Below, in pieces: positions 31,767 through 40,974 of a DNA stretch of 64,000 nucleotides. The position numbers and the translations under genes were made by a program. The stretch comes from Flavobacteriales bacterium (lineage in GTDB: Bacteria > Bacteroidota > Bacteroidia > Flavobacteriales_F > PHOS-HE28). Each line of letters begins with the position of its first letter. Positions within the stretch are counted from its first letter, which is position 1. The stretch is taken from the NCBI GenBank assembly GCA_019638115.1, contig JAHBUK010000004.1:1-64000 (forward strand), written 5' to 3'. The notes under the pieces are model-generated. The model was not told the origin of the DNA. It saw nothing but the letters and a program-made list of their open reading frames with translations, and ran no database searches.

Positions 31767-32251
31767 TCCTGTACCGCTTCACGGACCGGAAGTACGCCAA
31801 CGACCTGAATGGAAAGGGAGCGGCGAAGAACGGCGGACGCTGGAACAGCCCCGGTACCCGCGTGGTCTATTGTTGCGCGGCAGAGGCTTCCACGCTGTTG
31901 GAAGTGCTCGCACACGCCGAAGAGGCCCCCGAGAACCATGTGTTGGTGATCATGGACGTGCCGGATGACGTGGTCATCGCGGATCCTGGACGATTGCCGG
32001 CAACGTGGAAGGCCTTGGATTACCACACTGCCACGCAAGCTGTAGGTGACACCTTCGTGAACGAAGGAAAGGCCTTGCTGCTGCGTGTGCCATCCGCCAT
32101 CACCACCACCGATCAGAATTACCTGCTCAATCCGGACCATCCCGATGCGAAGCATGTGACGTGGAAGGTCGTTGATCCCTACACTTTCGATAAGCGGCTC
32201 TTCAAGAAGGTGAAGAAGAAGCCGAAAAAGAAGGCGAAGCCGAAGCCATGA
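31763..32251 (+). CDS. RES-domain toxin
   Basis: Protein of 162 residues. 'YRFTDRKYA' (4-12), 'GGRWNSPGT' (24-32), Tyr36 and 'TLLEVLAH' with Glu47 supply the conserved Arg, Tyr and Glu of RES toxins, which in studied cases (MbcT-like) degrade NAD+ by phosphorolysis. The last 15 residues are a lysine/proline tail (KKVKKKPKKKAKPKP) beyond the usual domain. Translation is coupled on both sides: ATGA overlaps with the antitoxin upstream and with hsdR downstream. The activity against NAD+ is assumed from family, not shown here. Confidence 0.88.
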   Translation: MILYRFTDRKYANDLNGKGAAKNGGRWNSPGTRVVYCCAAEASTLLEVLAHAEEAPENHVLVIMDVPDDVVIADPGRLPATWKALDYHTATQAVGDTFVNEGKALLLRVPSAITTTDQNYLLNPDHPDAKHVTWKVVDPYTFDKRLFKKVKKKPKKKAKPKP

Positions 32252-35238
32252 CCACCGATACCTCTGAAAAAGGCCTCGAAAGCCTGATCGTGGCCCAGAT
32301 GACCGCGAAGCCCAATGGCTCCGCCACCGAAGGCCTGTCCGCCATGGCAGCCGATGGCCAAGCCACCTATGGCCAGTGCTGGATACCCGGAAGCCCCACT
32401 GACTACGACAAGGACCACGCGGTGGACCTGCGGCAGCTGCGCCTCTTCCTGGAGGCCACCCAGCCCCGCGTGGCCGCCGAGCTGGACCTGGATACCGACA
32501 GCCACAAGCGCCGCAGCTTCCTGGCCCGCCTGCAAGGTGTGATCGCCAAGGAGGGCGTGATACAGGTGCTGCGCAAAGGCCTCGACGATGGTCCGCTTCA
32601 CATCGACCTGTACTACCCGCGCCCCACACCGGGTAACACCGCTGCCTCCGAGCGCTACAACGCTAACCGCTTCAGCGTTACGCGGCAACTGCACTTCAGC
32701 AAGGACAACACCAAGCTCTCGCTGGACCTGTGCTGCTTCCTCAACGGCCTGCCCATCGCCACCTTCGAGCTGAAGAACAGCCTCACCAAGCAGACAGTGG
32801 AGGATGCCGTGGAGCAGTACAAGCGCGACCGCGACCCCAAGGAACTGCTCTTCCAGTTCGGCCGCTGCGTGGTGCACTTCGCGGTGGACGATGACCAGGT
32901 GCGCTTCTGCACCGAGCTAAAGGGCAAGGCCAGCTGGTTCCTGCCCTTCAACAAGGGCCACCAGGATGGGGCCGGCAATCCGCCCAATCCCCTCGGCCTG
33001 AAGACCGACTACCTGTGGAGGCAAGTGCTGGCCCCGCACAGCCTGAGCGACCTGCTGGAGAACTACGCCCAGGTGGTGAAGCTCACTGACCCCAAGACCA
33101 ACAAGAAGAAGGAGAGCCAGATCTGGCCGCGCTACCACCAGTTCGATGTGGTGCGTGCGCTGCTGGCCCACGCACGGGAGCATGGCGCCGGGCAGCGCTA
33201 CCTGATCCAGCACAGCGCGGGCAGCGGCAAGAGCAACAGCATTGCCTGGCTGGCCCACCAGCTCAACGGCCTGGAGCATGGCGGCGGCGTCCTTTTCGAC
33301 AGCATCATCGTGGTCACGGACCGCCGCAACCTGGATACGCAGATCAACCAGACCATCCGGCAGTTCATGCAGGTGGGCAGCACCGTCGGCCACGCCGACC
33401 GCAGCGGTGACCTTCGACGCTTCATCACCGAGGGCAAGAAGATCATCATCACCACGGTGCAGAAGTTCCCCTTCGTGCTGGACGAGATCGGCAGTGAGCA
33501 CAGCGGGCGCCGCTTCGCCATCCTCATCGACGAGGCGCACAGCAGCCAGGGCGGGCGCACCGCTGCGGCCATGGCGCAGGCCCTCAGCGGTGTGGAGGAT
33601 GACGAGGAGCTCGACATCGAGGACCGCATCAATGCCCTGATCGAGGCCAAGAAGCTGCTGCCCAATGCCAGCTACTTCGCCTTCACCGCCACGCCGAAGA
33701 ACAAGACGCTGGAGATCTTCGGTACGCCCTACCAGGACGGCGAAAAGAAGAAGTTCCGTCCCTTCCACAGCTACACCATGAAGCAGGCCATTCAGGAAGG
33801 CTTCATCATGGACGTGCTGAAGTACTACACGCCGGTGGACAGCTATTACAAGCTGGTGAAGCGTGTGGAGGACGACCCGGAGTTCGACAGTAAGCGCGCG
33901 AATAAGAAGCTGCGGCGCTATGTGGAGGGCCACGAGCACGCCATCCGGATGAAGGCCGAGATCATGGTGGACCACTTCCATGAGCAGGTGCTAGCCCAGA
34001 ACAAGGTGGGCGGTCAGGCCCGCGCCATGGTGGTCACCAACGGCATCGACAGGGCCATCCAGTACTTCCAGGCCTTCAACGCCTACCTCACCGAGCGCAA
34101 GAGCCCCTACAAGGCCATCGTGGCCTTCAGCGGCGAGAAGGAACTGGACGGCGCGAAGGTGACCGAGGCCATGCTGAACGGTTTCCCTAGCAAGGACATC
34201 GAAGTCATGGTGGAGCAGGATCCCTACCGCTTCCTCATCGCGGCCGACAAGTTCCAGACCGGCTACGACCAGCCCTTGCTCCACACCATGTACGTGGACA
34301 AGACGCTGAGCGGGATCAAGGCCGTGCAGACGCTGAGCCGCCTGAACCGTGCCCACCCGAAGAAGCACGACGTGTTCGTGCTCGACTTCATGAACGATGT
34401 GGACACCATCCAGGCCGCCTTCGCCGAGTTCTACCGCACCACCATTCTGGCCGGCGAGACCGACCCCAACAAGCTGCACGACCTGAAAGCCGATCTGGAC
34501 CGTGCCGAGGTGTACGCCTGGCATCAAGTGGATGACCTCGTAGCCCGCTATCTCGGCGGCGCCCAGCGCGACCAACTGGACCCCATCCTGGACCTGTGCC
34601 GCGACATCTACCTGCAACTGGACGAGGACGGTCAGGTGGATTTCAAGAGCAAGGCCAAGGCCTTCACCCGCACCTATGGCTTCCTCAGCGGTGTGTTGCC
34701 CTACGCCAAGCCCGAATGGGAGAAGCTGAGCATCTTCCTCAACTTCCTCATCCCGAAGCTACCTGCGCCTGTTGAAGAAGACCTTTCACGCGGCATTCTG
34801 GAGGCCATCGACATGGATAGCTACCGGGTGGAGAAGAAGGCCATCCAACAGATCAGCCTTCCCGACCAGGAAACGGAGATCGAACCTGTGCCCACTGCTG
34901 GTGGCGGCCGTAGGCAAGAGCCGGAACTGGAACGGTTGAGCGCCATCCTCCGCAGCTTCAACGATGCGTGGGGGAATATCCCTTGGGAGGACAAGGACCG
35001 GATCACACAGCGTCTAACCGTGGAAGTTCCGCAGAAAGTCGCTGCCGATCAAGCCTACCAGAACGCCATCAAGAACAGCGACAAGCAGAACGCCCGCATC
35101 GAGATGGACAAGGCCCTGCTCCGCGTGATGATCGGCCTGATGAAGGACGAGACGGAGCTCTTCAAGCAGTTCAGCGACAACGACGGCTTCAGGCGGTGGT
35201 TGAGCGATGCGGTGTTCCAGCAGACGTATGGAAGGTAG
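32248..35238 (+). CDS. hsdR: Type I restriction enzyme HsdR, nuclease/helicase subunit
   Basis: Protein of 996 residues. The N-terminal nuclease has a PD-(D/E)xK-type core: 'DLCCFLNGLPIATFELKN' with Glu174-x-Lys176 and an upstream Asp. The SF2 translocase has Walker A 'HSAGSGKSNS' (322-331), 'DEAH' (428-431), 'TATPK', and motif VI-like 'QTLSRLNRAHP'. The C-terminal 250 residues are the helical HsdR coupling region. It cuts unmodified DNA after translocation, with HsdM and HsdS. ATG overlaps the RES toxin stop (ATGA), so restriction and toxin output are tied. No frameshift or missing catalytic motif seen, so it looks active. Confidence 0.95.
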   Translation: MTTDTSEKGLESLIVAQMTAKPNGSATEGLSAMAADGQATYGQCWIPGSPTDYDKDHAVDLRQLRLFLEATQPRVAAELDLDTDSHKRRSFLARLQGVIAKEGVIQVLRKGLDDGPLHIDLYYPRPTPGNTAASERYNANRFSVTRQLHFSKDNTKLSLDLCCFLNGLPIATFELKNSLTKQTVEDAVEQYKRDRDPKELLFQFGRCVVHFAVDDDQVRFCTELKGKASWFLPFNKGHQDGAGNPPNPLGLKTDYLWRQVLAPHSLSDLLENYAQVVKLTDPKTNKKKESQIWPRYHQFDVVRALLAHAREHGAGQRYLIQHSAGSGKSNSIAWLAHQLNGLEHGGGVLFDSIIVVTDRRNLDTQINQTIRQFMQVGSTVGHADRSGDLRRFITEGKKIIITTVQKFPFVLDEIGSEHSGRRFAILIDEAHSSQGGRTAAAMAQALSGVEDDEELDIEDRINALIEAKKLLPNASYFAFTATPKNKTLEIFGTPYQDGEKKKFRPFHSYTMKQAIQEGFIMDVLKYYTPVDSYYKLVKRVEDDPEFDSKRANKKLRRYVEGHEHAIRMKAEIMVDHFHEQVLAQNKVGGQARAMVVTNGIDRAIQYFQAFNAYLTERKSPYKAIVAFSGEKELDGAKVTEAMLNGFPSKDIEVMVEQDPYRFLIAADKFQTGYDQPLLHTMYVDKTLSGIKAVQTLSRLNRAHPKKHDVFVLDFMNDVDTIQAAFAEFYRTTILAGETDPNKLHDLKADLDRAEVYAWHQVDDLVARYLGGAQRDQLDPILDLCRDIYLQLDEDGQVDFKSKAKAFTRTYGFLSGVLPYAKPEWEKLSIFLNFLIPKLPAPVEEDLSRGILEAIDMDSYRVEKKAIQQISLPDQETEIEPVPTAGGGRRQEPELERLSAILRSFNDAWGNIPWEDKDRITQRLTVEVPQKVAADQAYQNAIKNSDKQNARIEMDKALLRVMIGLMKDETELFKQFSDNDGFRRWLSDAVFQQTYGR

Positions 35239-35431
35239 CAGATGAACCTCAGACCGGCGCAGGGTCTCACGCAGTGGACCCTGCGGCTAACCCAATGCCA
35301 CACGTTCAAGAGTCGCTGGCCGGGGTGTGCGGGCATTACCACGTTCACAGCTTGCTGTTCGCAACCTGTGGCGTGTAGCACTTCGATCCGCAGCACCACG
35401 CTACTTCCTTTGGGTATAACCACACCCTGCC

Positions 35432-35701
35432 ATGCGTACCATAGACTTCACCAATGGCCCCATACGCTACAAAGCACACGTGGAACTTTCCCGATATGGC
35501 GCGTTGAGCGTTAGCGTGCACCGCCACGACCAGGAGCACCTAATGCTCCATTTGTGCGGCGATCCACGGCGGCACTGGCAACAGTTGGTGCAGAGTGATG
35601 AATTCGTTCCCTTGGGTGTGGTGCGTCGCACGCTGCAGATCTTCGACGATCATTACGCCAAGGTAAAGCGGGGCGACCTGCAAGGGCTGGCCGCTGATTA
35701 G
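35432..35701 (+). CDS. Small hypothetical protein
   Basis: Protein of 89 residues ('MRTIDFTNGPIRYKAHVELSR'...). No family recognised; mixed alpha/beta composition with several His and Asp. It begins about 190 bp after hsdR, and the intergenic sequence carries a GGGTCTCACGC-AGTGGACCCTGCGG palindrome-like element near 35262-35286. Reading frame and start codon are convincing for a short gene but function is unknown. The 228 bp following it to 35929 shows nothing distinct. Confidence 0.5.
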   Translation: MRTIDFTNGPIRYKAHVELSRYGALSVSVHRHDQEHLMLHLCGDPRRHWQQLVQSDEFVPLGVVRRTLQIFDDHYAKVKRGDLQGLAAD

Positions 35702-35914
35702 GGCCCGCGGCGCGGTCGTTCGCATTGTGCGTTCCGAAAGAGAAGGGCATTGAACGTGGAAGGACCAGGCCTTCAGGTGCGTGGTGCTGCTCGGCCATTG
35801 AAGCATCGCTGGTCTCCCGTAGCGGCCGCTCCGGCTTCAACCCGCGCCCGCTCAGAGCCGCCCCACCAACACCACGGCCTCGAACAGCCCCCCTCCCCCT
35901 TCCCCCCCCATCGC

Positions 35915-35922
35915 TACCTTTG
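35915..35922 (+). promoter_or_regulatory. -7-type box upstream of the mutL operon
   Basis: TACCTTTG, an exact TAnnTTTG match, is 7 bp before the ATG at 35930, so transcription would begin at or close to the start codon. Confidence 0.5.
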
Positions 35923-35929
35923 CACAGCG

Positions 35930-36235
35930 ATGTCAGTTCCACGCGTAACGGCCAAGTTCTCCATCTTCAAGCTGCGGCAGCCGCGCGGCTTCGATCTGGT
36001 GACGCGCTATTACGACCCGCTGAAGGAGGCGCGCGATGAGCGGCTGAAGCGGGTGCGTGCCGAGGCCGATGCGGAGGCGGTGCGCGCGGCCGACCGCGAG
36101 CTGCTGGGGGCGCGGATGCGCCACTCGTGGCAGCGGAGCGGCAGCGAGCGGGCCTCGGTGCTGCGCTTGCTGCTGATCCTGGGGGTGGTGCTGGTGATCC
36201 TGTACGCCCTGGCCAAACGATTCCAGCTGATCTAA
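35930..36235 (+). CDS. Small membrane protein upstream of mutL
   Basis: Protein of 101 residues from MSVPRVTAKFSIFKLRQPRGF. Residues 1-70 are basic and charged; residues about 76-97 form one transmembrane helix (VLRLLLILGVVLVILYALAKRF). The stop is 5 bp before mutL. Frame is open further upstream but the -7 box at 35915 and amino-acid quality favour this start. Function unknown; co-transcription with mutL is likely from spacing. Confidence 0.6.
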   Translation: MSVPRVTAKFSIFKLRQPRGFDLVTRYYDPLKEARDERLKRVRAEADAEAVRAADRELLGARMRHSWQRSGSERASVLRLLLILGVVLVILYALAKRFQLI

Positions 36236-36240
36236 GGGGG

Positions 36241-38064
36241 ATGGCCGACATCATCAGGCTGTTGCCCGACCATGTGGCGAACCAGATCGCGGCCGGCGAG
36301 GTGGTGCAGCGCCCCGCCAGCGTGGTGAAGGAGCTGTTGGAGAACAGCGTGGACAGTGGCGCCACGCGCATCACGCTGGTGGTGCGCGATGCGGGCCGCA
36401 CGCTGGTGCAGGTGAGCGACGATGGCAAGGGCATGAGCCCCACCGATGCGCGCATGTGCTGGGAGCGGCACGCCACCAGCAAGATCCGCGTGGCCGACGA
36501 CCTGAACAGCGTGGTGACCAAGGGTTTCCGCGGGGAGGCGCTGGCGAGCATAGCGGCGGTGGCCCAGGTGGAGCTGAAGACGCGGGAGCACGAGCAGGAA
36601 CTGGGCACGCGGATCGTGATCGAGGGCAGCCGGGTGCGCACGCAGGAGGCCTTCGCCGGTGCGCCGGGCACGAGCATCGCGGTGCGCAGCCTGTTCTACA
36701 ACGTGCCGGCGCGGCGCCAGTTCCTGAAGAGCGACGGGGTGGAGCTGAAGCACGTGGTGGAGGAGTTCCAGCGGGTGGCGCTGGCGCATCCGGAGATCGC
36801 CTTCAAGCTGATCAACAACGAGCAGGAGGAGTTCAATCTGCCGCCGGCCAACCACCGGCAGCGGATCGTGGGGCTCTTCGGCCGCAAGTTCGACGAGCGG
36901 CTGGTGCCGGTGGAGGACGCCACCGAGGTGCTGGGGGTGAGCGGTTTCGTGGGCAAGCCCGAGTTCGCGCGGCGCAGCCGGGGCGAGCAGTACTTCTTCG
37001 TGAACCGCCGCTACATCCGCAGCGCCTACCTGGAGCACGCGCTGCGCAAGGCTTACGACGAGCTGGTGACGCGCGAGAACTTCCCCTCGTGGTTCCTCTT
37101 CCTGGAGCTCGATCCGGCGCAGATCGACATCAACATACACCCCACCAAGACGGAGATCAAGTTCCGCGACGACCGCCTGGTGTACGCCATCGTGCATGCG
37201 GCGGTGCGGCGCGCGCTGGGGCGTTTCAACATCGTGCCCAGCCTCGATTTCGAGCCCGAACCGGCGATCATCGCGGCCTTCAGCGGCGGCGGCGCGGCAG
37301 CGGCCCCGGCGTCGGTGCCCGCGTGGCGTCCGCAGGACCTGGGGGCCTTCAGCCAGCCACCGCGCCAGCGCGCCGAGGGCTGGCAGCAGCTCTTCGACCT
37401 GGGTGCGGGCCAGACAGCCGGCGCGGAGGTGCCCCTGCCCGATGCAACACCCGCCACGGCCCGCGTGTTGCCCATGCGCGAGCACGAGGGCTTGCCCGGC
37501 GAGCGGCCCGTGTTCCAGCTGCACGGTACGTACATCATGGCCCAGCTGCGCAGCGGTTTCATGGTGATCGACCAGCAGCGCGCCCACGAGCGGATCCTGT
37601 ACGAACGCAACCTGCGCCACCTGGAACAGGGTGCGGGGCTGAGCCAGACGCTGCTCTTTCCGCGCAACGTGGACCTGCCCCCGGCCGACCTGGCGCTGGT
37701 GGAGGACCTGCTGCCCGAGCTGCGGGCCCTGGGCATGGACCTGCAACCCTTCGGCGGCCGCACGCTGCAGGTGAACGGCATGCCGGCCGAAGCGCCGGAC
37801 GATGACCCGGCCCAGCTGCTGGAGAGCGTGCTGGAGCAGCTGAAGCACGAGCGCGGGGCACTGCGCAACGAGCGCCACCAGGCCCTGGCGCGCGGCATGG
37901 CGCGCAGCATGGCCATGCGCCCCGGCCGCGTGCTGAGCAGCAGCGCCATGCACGAGCTGATCGACCAGCTCTTCGCCTGCGCCATGCCCACGGTATCGCC
38001 CAGCGGCAAACCCACTCTGATCACTTACGGGCTCGATGAGCTCAACGAACGCTTCCAACGCTGA
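36241..38064 (+). CDS. mutL: DNA mismatch repair protein MutL
   Basis: Protein of 607 residues. The GHKL ATPase motifs are intact: 'ELLENSVDSGA' (31-41), 'DDGKGM' (about 60-65) and 'HATSKI' (about 77-82), followed by 'GFRGEALASI'. MutL couples MutS mismatch recognition to strand removal. The C-terminal domain has 'DQQRAHERILYE' where endonuclease-type MutL proteins have DQHAxxE, and the late metal-binding Cys-Pro-His-Gly motif is also not visible, so nuclease activity is doubtful (a substitution I believe is common in Bacteroidota). The stop overlaps the next ATG by one base (TGATG). Confidence 0.95.
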   Translation: MADIIRLLPDHVANQIAAGEVVQRPASVVKELLENSVDSGATRITLVVRDAGRTLVQVSDDGKGMSPTDARMCWERHATSKIRVADDLNSVVTKGFRGEALASIAAVAQVELKTREHEQELGTRIVIEGSRVRTQEAFAGAPGTSIAVRSLFYNVPARRQFLKSDGVELKHVVEEFQRVALAHPEIAFKLINNEQEEFNLPPANHRQRIVGLFGRKFDERLVPVEDATEVLGVSGFVGKPEFARRSRGEQYFFVNRRYIRSAYLEHALRKAYDELVTRENFPSWFLFLELDPAQIDINIHPTKTEIKFRDDRLVYAIVHAAVRRALGRFNIVPSLDFEPEPAIIAAFSGGGAAAAPASVPAWRPQDLGAFSQPPRQRAEGWQQLFDLGAGQTAGAEVPLPDATPATARVLPMREHEGLPGERPVFQLHGTYIMAQLRSGFMVIDQQRAHERILYERNLRHLEQGAGLSQTLLFPRNVDLPPADLALVEDLLPELRALGMDLQPFGGRTLQVNGMPAEAPDDDPAQLLESVLEQLKHERGALRNERHQALARGMARSMAMRPGRVLSSSAMHELIDQLFACAMPTVSPSGKPTLITYGLDELNERFQR

Positions 38065-38798
38065 TGAATTTCTCGGCCCTGCCCACCGTGGTGAAGAACC
38101 TGCTGATCATCAACGTGATCATGTTCCTGCTGATGTACACCGGCATGGGCAACATCATGGGGCAGTCCATGACGAAGCTGCTCGGCCTGCACTACTTCGC
38201 CTCGCCCCTCTTCCAGCCCTGGCAGCTGGTAACGCATATGTTCATGCACGGCGGGCTGGGGCACCTGGCGCTGAACATGCTGGGCCTCTTCATGCTGGGA
38301 CCGCCCCTGGAGTACCGCTGGGGCTCGCAGCGCTTCCTCACCTTCTACATGGTGACGGGCATCGGCGCCGGACTGCTGTACAGCGGCGCCCACGCCTTCG
38401 AGTACTTCCGCCTGGTGGAGCTGCTGAGCCCCGCCGAGGTGGCCGAAGTGAAGGACCGCGTGGTGAGCCAGGTGTGGTACACCGGCTACCCCGAGGCCAT
38501 GTACGACCTGGGCCGCCTGCTGAGCATGCCCATGGTGGGCGCCAGCGGTGCGCTCTACGGGGTACTGCTGGCCTTCGGCATGACCTACCCCAACGTGGAG
38601 CTGATGGTGTTCCCGCTCTTCATCCCGATCAAGGCGAAGTACTTCGTGCTGATCCTGGGCGGCATAGCGGTGGCCATGGCCTACATCAATGCCGATGGCG
38701 ACAACGTGGCGCACCTGGCACACCTGGGCGGCATGGCCATGGGCTACGTGATGATCCGCCTGTGGCGCCACCGCGATCAGCGGAACTTCTGGCAATGA
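38064..38798 (+). CDS. Rhomboid family intramembrane serine protease (first)
   Basis: Protein of 244 residues with six or so transmembrane helices. 'HMFMHGGLGHLALNMLGLFMLG' (residues about 58-79) is the conserved L1/TM2 region. 'MVGASGALYG' has catalytic Ser161 and 'AHLGGM' has catalytic His220. The insertion between TM helices (about 113-150, 'FEYFRLVELLSPAEVAEVKD') is typical of this subfamily. Rhomboids cleave transmembrane substrates within the membrane. It is translationally coupled to mutL and followed by a second rhomboid. Confidence 0.9.
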   Translation: MNFSALPTVVKNLLIINVIMFLLMYTGMGNIMGQSMTKLLGLHYFASPLFQPWQLVTHMFMHGGLGHLALNMLGLFMLGPPLEYRWGSQRFLTFYMVTGIGAGLLYSGAHAFEYFRLVELLSPAEVAEVKDRVVSQVWYTGYPEAMYDLGRLLSMPMVGASGALYGVLLAFGMTYPNVELMVFPLFIPIKAKYFVLILGGIAVAMAYINADGDNVAHLAHLGGMAMGYVMIRLWRHRDQRNFWQ

Positions 38799-38871
38799 GC
38801 GCCGCGCGTGCGAACTTTGTGCGGACGAACGGATCCGCAGCACGGAGACGTTGCCCATTGAACACCCGGCC

Positions 38872-39780
38872 ATGAGCTTGAAGGACGACCTGCGGATGCA
38901 GTGGCGGATAGGCGGCACCACCGTGCGCCTGCTGCTGGTGAACGTGGCCGTGTTCGTGCTGATGGTGCTGGCCTACCTGCTGCTGTTGCCCGCGGGTGGC
39001 GGCGGGCAGGGCGCCCTGGCGCTGCGCAGCGCGTGGGTGTTGCAGTGGCTGCAGAGCACCGCCGACCTGGGCACCCTGGCCACGCGGCCGTGGACGGTGC
39101 TCACCTACATGTTCCTGCACGTGGGGGTGGGCCACATCTTCTGGAACATGCTGATCCTGTGGTGGACCGGCCGCCTCTTCCAGGACCTGCTGGGCGGCAA
39201 GCGGCTGCTGGGCAACTACCTGCTGGGCGGTTTCGCGGGGCTGCTGCTCTTCATCGTAAGCAGCAACCTCACTACGCCTGCGGGCCAGGCCATGCCGGCC
39301 GTGATGGGCGCCTCGGCCGCGGTGATGAGCGTGCTGGTGGGCATTGCCACCTACCGCCCCACCATGGTGGTGCACCTGCTGCTCTTCGGTCCGGTGAAGC
39401 TGATGTACATCGCCGCCGTGGTGGTGCTGCTGGACCTGATGGGCATCGGCACGGGCGACGGCGTGGCGCACGAGGCGCACATCGGCGGTGCGCTCTACGG
39501 TTTCCTGGCCGCGCAGCAGTTGAAACGTGGGAACGACTGGTCGCTGCGCTTCGTGGAACTGCTGGAGAAGCTGGGGAGCCTCTTCCAGCGGAAGCGGGGG
39601 CCGCGCATGCGGGTGGCGAAGAAGCCCGGCCGCAGCGTGGTGGACCGCGATGCGGCGTTCCGCGCGGCGAAGAACGACCAGCAGGCGCGGGTGGACCACA
39701 TCCTGGACAAGATCAGCCGCAGTGGCTATGACAGCCTGAGCAAGGAGGAGAAGGACTTCCTCTTCAAGGCCAGCAAGTGA
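38872..39780 (+). CDS. Rhomboid family intramembrane serine protease (second), with C-terminal extension
   Basis: Protein of 302 residues from MSLKDDLRMQW. The membrane core contains 'YMFLHVGVGHIFWNML', 'VMGASAAVMS' (Ser148) and 'HEAHIGGALYG' (His203). Residues about 230-302 form a soluble, basic tail ending 'DHILDKISRSGYDSLSKEEKDFLFKASK', the DUF6576-like ending common on Bacteroidota rhomboids. It is a paralogue of the upstream gene, 73 bp away. 'GCGAACTTTGTG' upstream is a weak candidate -7 element. Confidence 0.9.
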   Translation: MSLKDDLRMQWRIGGTTVRLLLVNVAVFVLMVLAYLLLLPAGGGGQGALALRSAWVLQWLQSTADLGTLATRPWTVLTYMFLHVGVGHIFWNMLILWWTGRLFQDLLGGKRLLGNYLLGGFAGLLLFIVSSNLTTPAGQAMPAVMGASAAVMSVLVGIATYRPTMVVHLLLFGPVKLMYIAAVVVLLDLMGIGTGDGVAHEAHIGGALYGFLAAQQLKRGNDWSLRFVELLEKLGSLFQRKRGPRMRVAKKPGRSVVDRDAAFRAAKNDQQARVDHILDKISRSGYDSLSKEEKDFLFKASK

Positions 39781-39808
39781 ATCCGTGCAGAACAAGCGCG
39801 CGAACACG

Positions 39809-40963
39809 ATGAGGGATCCGGCACGGCCCGAGGCTGTGCCCGCCACGCCGCTGCGCAAACGTTTCCCCTTGTGGCAGTACCCCCTATGGTGGGCCAATGG
39901 GCTGGCGGCCGGCGCGCTGCTGCTCACCTACCTGGCGCCACACCTCTCGCCGGAACATTTCTGGATGCTGGGCCTGCTGGCCCTGGCCTACCCTTACCAG
40001 CTGCTGGTACACCTGGGTTTCCTGCTGTGGTGGGCGCTGTTCCGTCCGCGGCGCATGCTGCTCTCGGTGGCCGTGGTGGCGCTGGGCTGGGGGCATGTGG
40101 GCGACCACTACCAACTGCTGGGCAGCAGCAGCGCACCGGCGGAATTGCGCAGCGGTCCGGTGAAGCTGATGAGCTGGAACGTGCGCCTCTTCGACCTGTA
40201 CAACTGGACCGGCAACAAGGTGACGCGCGATTCCATCTTCGCCGCCCTGCACCGCGCCGATGCCGACATCCTGTGCCTGCAGGAGTTCTTCCAGAGCAGC
40301 GACAAGCGCTACTTCAAGACGCGGTCGGCGCTGATGAAGGACTTCCGCTACGGCCACCTGCACGAGCGCTACAGCCAGAAGACGCGTTTCGACCAACACT
40401 TCGGCATCGCCACCTTCAGCGCGCACCCGATCGTGGCCAAGGGGCACATCGCCTTCCCGGACAACCCCAACAACCAGTGCATCTGGAGCGACATCGCCCT
40501 AGGGGCGGACACCATCCGCGTGTACAATGCGCACCTGGCCAGCTACCACCTGGGCGACAAGGATGTGGACTTCATTGCCGGGCTTGACACGGTGCGGGAG
40601 AGCGAGGCCCTGAAGCGCGGTGGCCTGCGGATCCTGAAGCTGCTGCGGGCCGGCATGAAACAGCGGGCCAGCGAGGTGCGGCGCATCGCCGAGCACATGG
40701 CCGAAAGCCCCCACCCGGTGGTGTATTGCGGCGACATGAACGATGTGCCGATGAGCTACGGCTACCACCTGCTGCGCGGCGACATGCGCGATGCCTTCCG
40801 CGAGAGCGGCAGCGGCAGCGGGGGCACCTACATCGGCAAGCTGCCCAGCCTGCGGATCGACCACATCCTGCATGATCCCCGGATCCGTTCGTGGGATTTC
40901 ACCACCCACCGCGAGGTGCTGAGCGACCACCGCGCGATCTCGTGCGTGTTGGGGGTGGAATGA
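39809..40963 (+). CDS. Membrane-anchored EEP family phosphohydrolase
   Basis: Protein of 384 residues from ATG 39809; a GTG at 39785 would add eight residues. The first ~100 residues hold three hydrophobic helices ('WWANGLAAGALLLTYLA', 'LGLLALAYPYQLLVHLGFLLWWALF', 'MLLSVAVVALGWGHVG'; the middle is two joined segments). The soluble EEP domain has 'LMSWNVRLFD', 'CLQEFFQ', 'VYCGDMNDVP', 'RIDHILHD' and 'LSDHRAISC'. This placement and topology, with the active site outside or inside the membrane unknown, is common after the rhomboids in this phylum. Confidence 0.85.
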   Translation: MRDPARPEAVPATPLRKRFPLWQYPLWWANGLAAGALLLTYLAPHLSPEHFWMLGLLALAYPYQLLVHLGFLLWWALFRPRRMLLSVAVVALGWGHVGDHYQLLGSSSAPAELRSGPVKLMSWNVRLFDLYNWTGNKVTRDSIFAALHRADADILCLQEFFQSSDKRYFKTRSALMKDFRYGHLHERYSQKTRFDQHFGIATFSAHPIVAKGHIAFPDNPNNQCIWSDIALGADTIRVYNAHLASYHLGDKDVDFIAGLDTVRESEALKRGGLRILKLLRAGMKQRASEVRRIAEHMAESPHPVVYCGDMNDVPMSYGYHLLRGDMRDAFRESGSGSGGTYIGKLPSLRIDHILHDPRIRSWDFTTHREVLSDHRAISCVLGVE

Positions 40964-40974
40964 GGGGGTGAATT

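Noticed and set aside
36456-37805. Long + strand alternative frame within mutL
   Set aside because: Shadow of the mutL codons; Gly/Ala/Arg-rich and without motifs.
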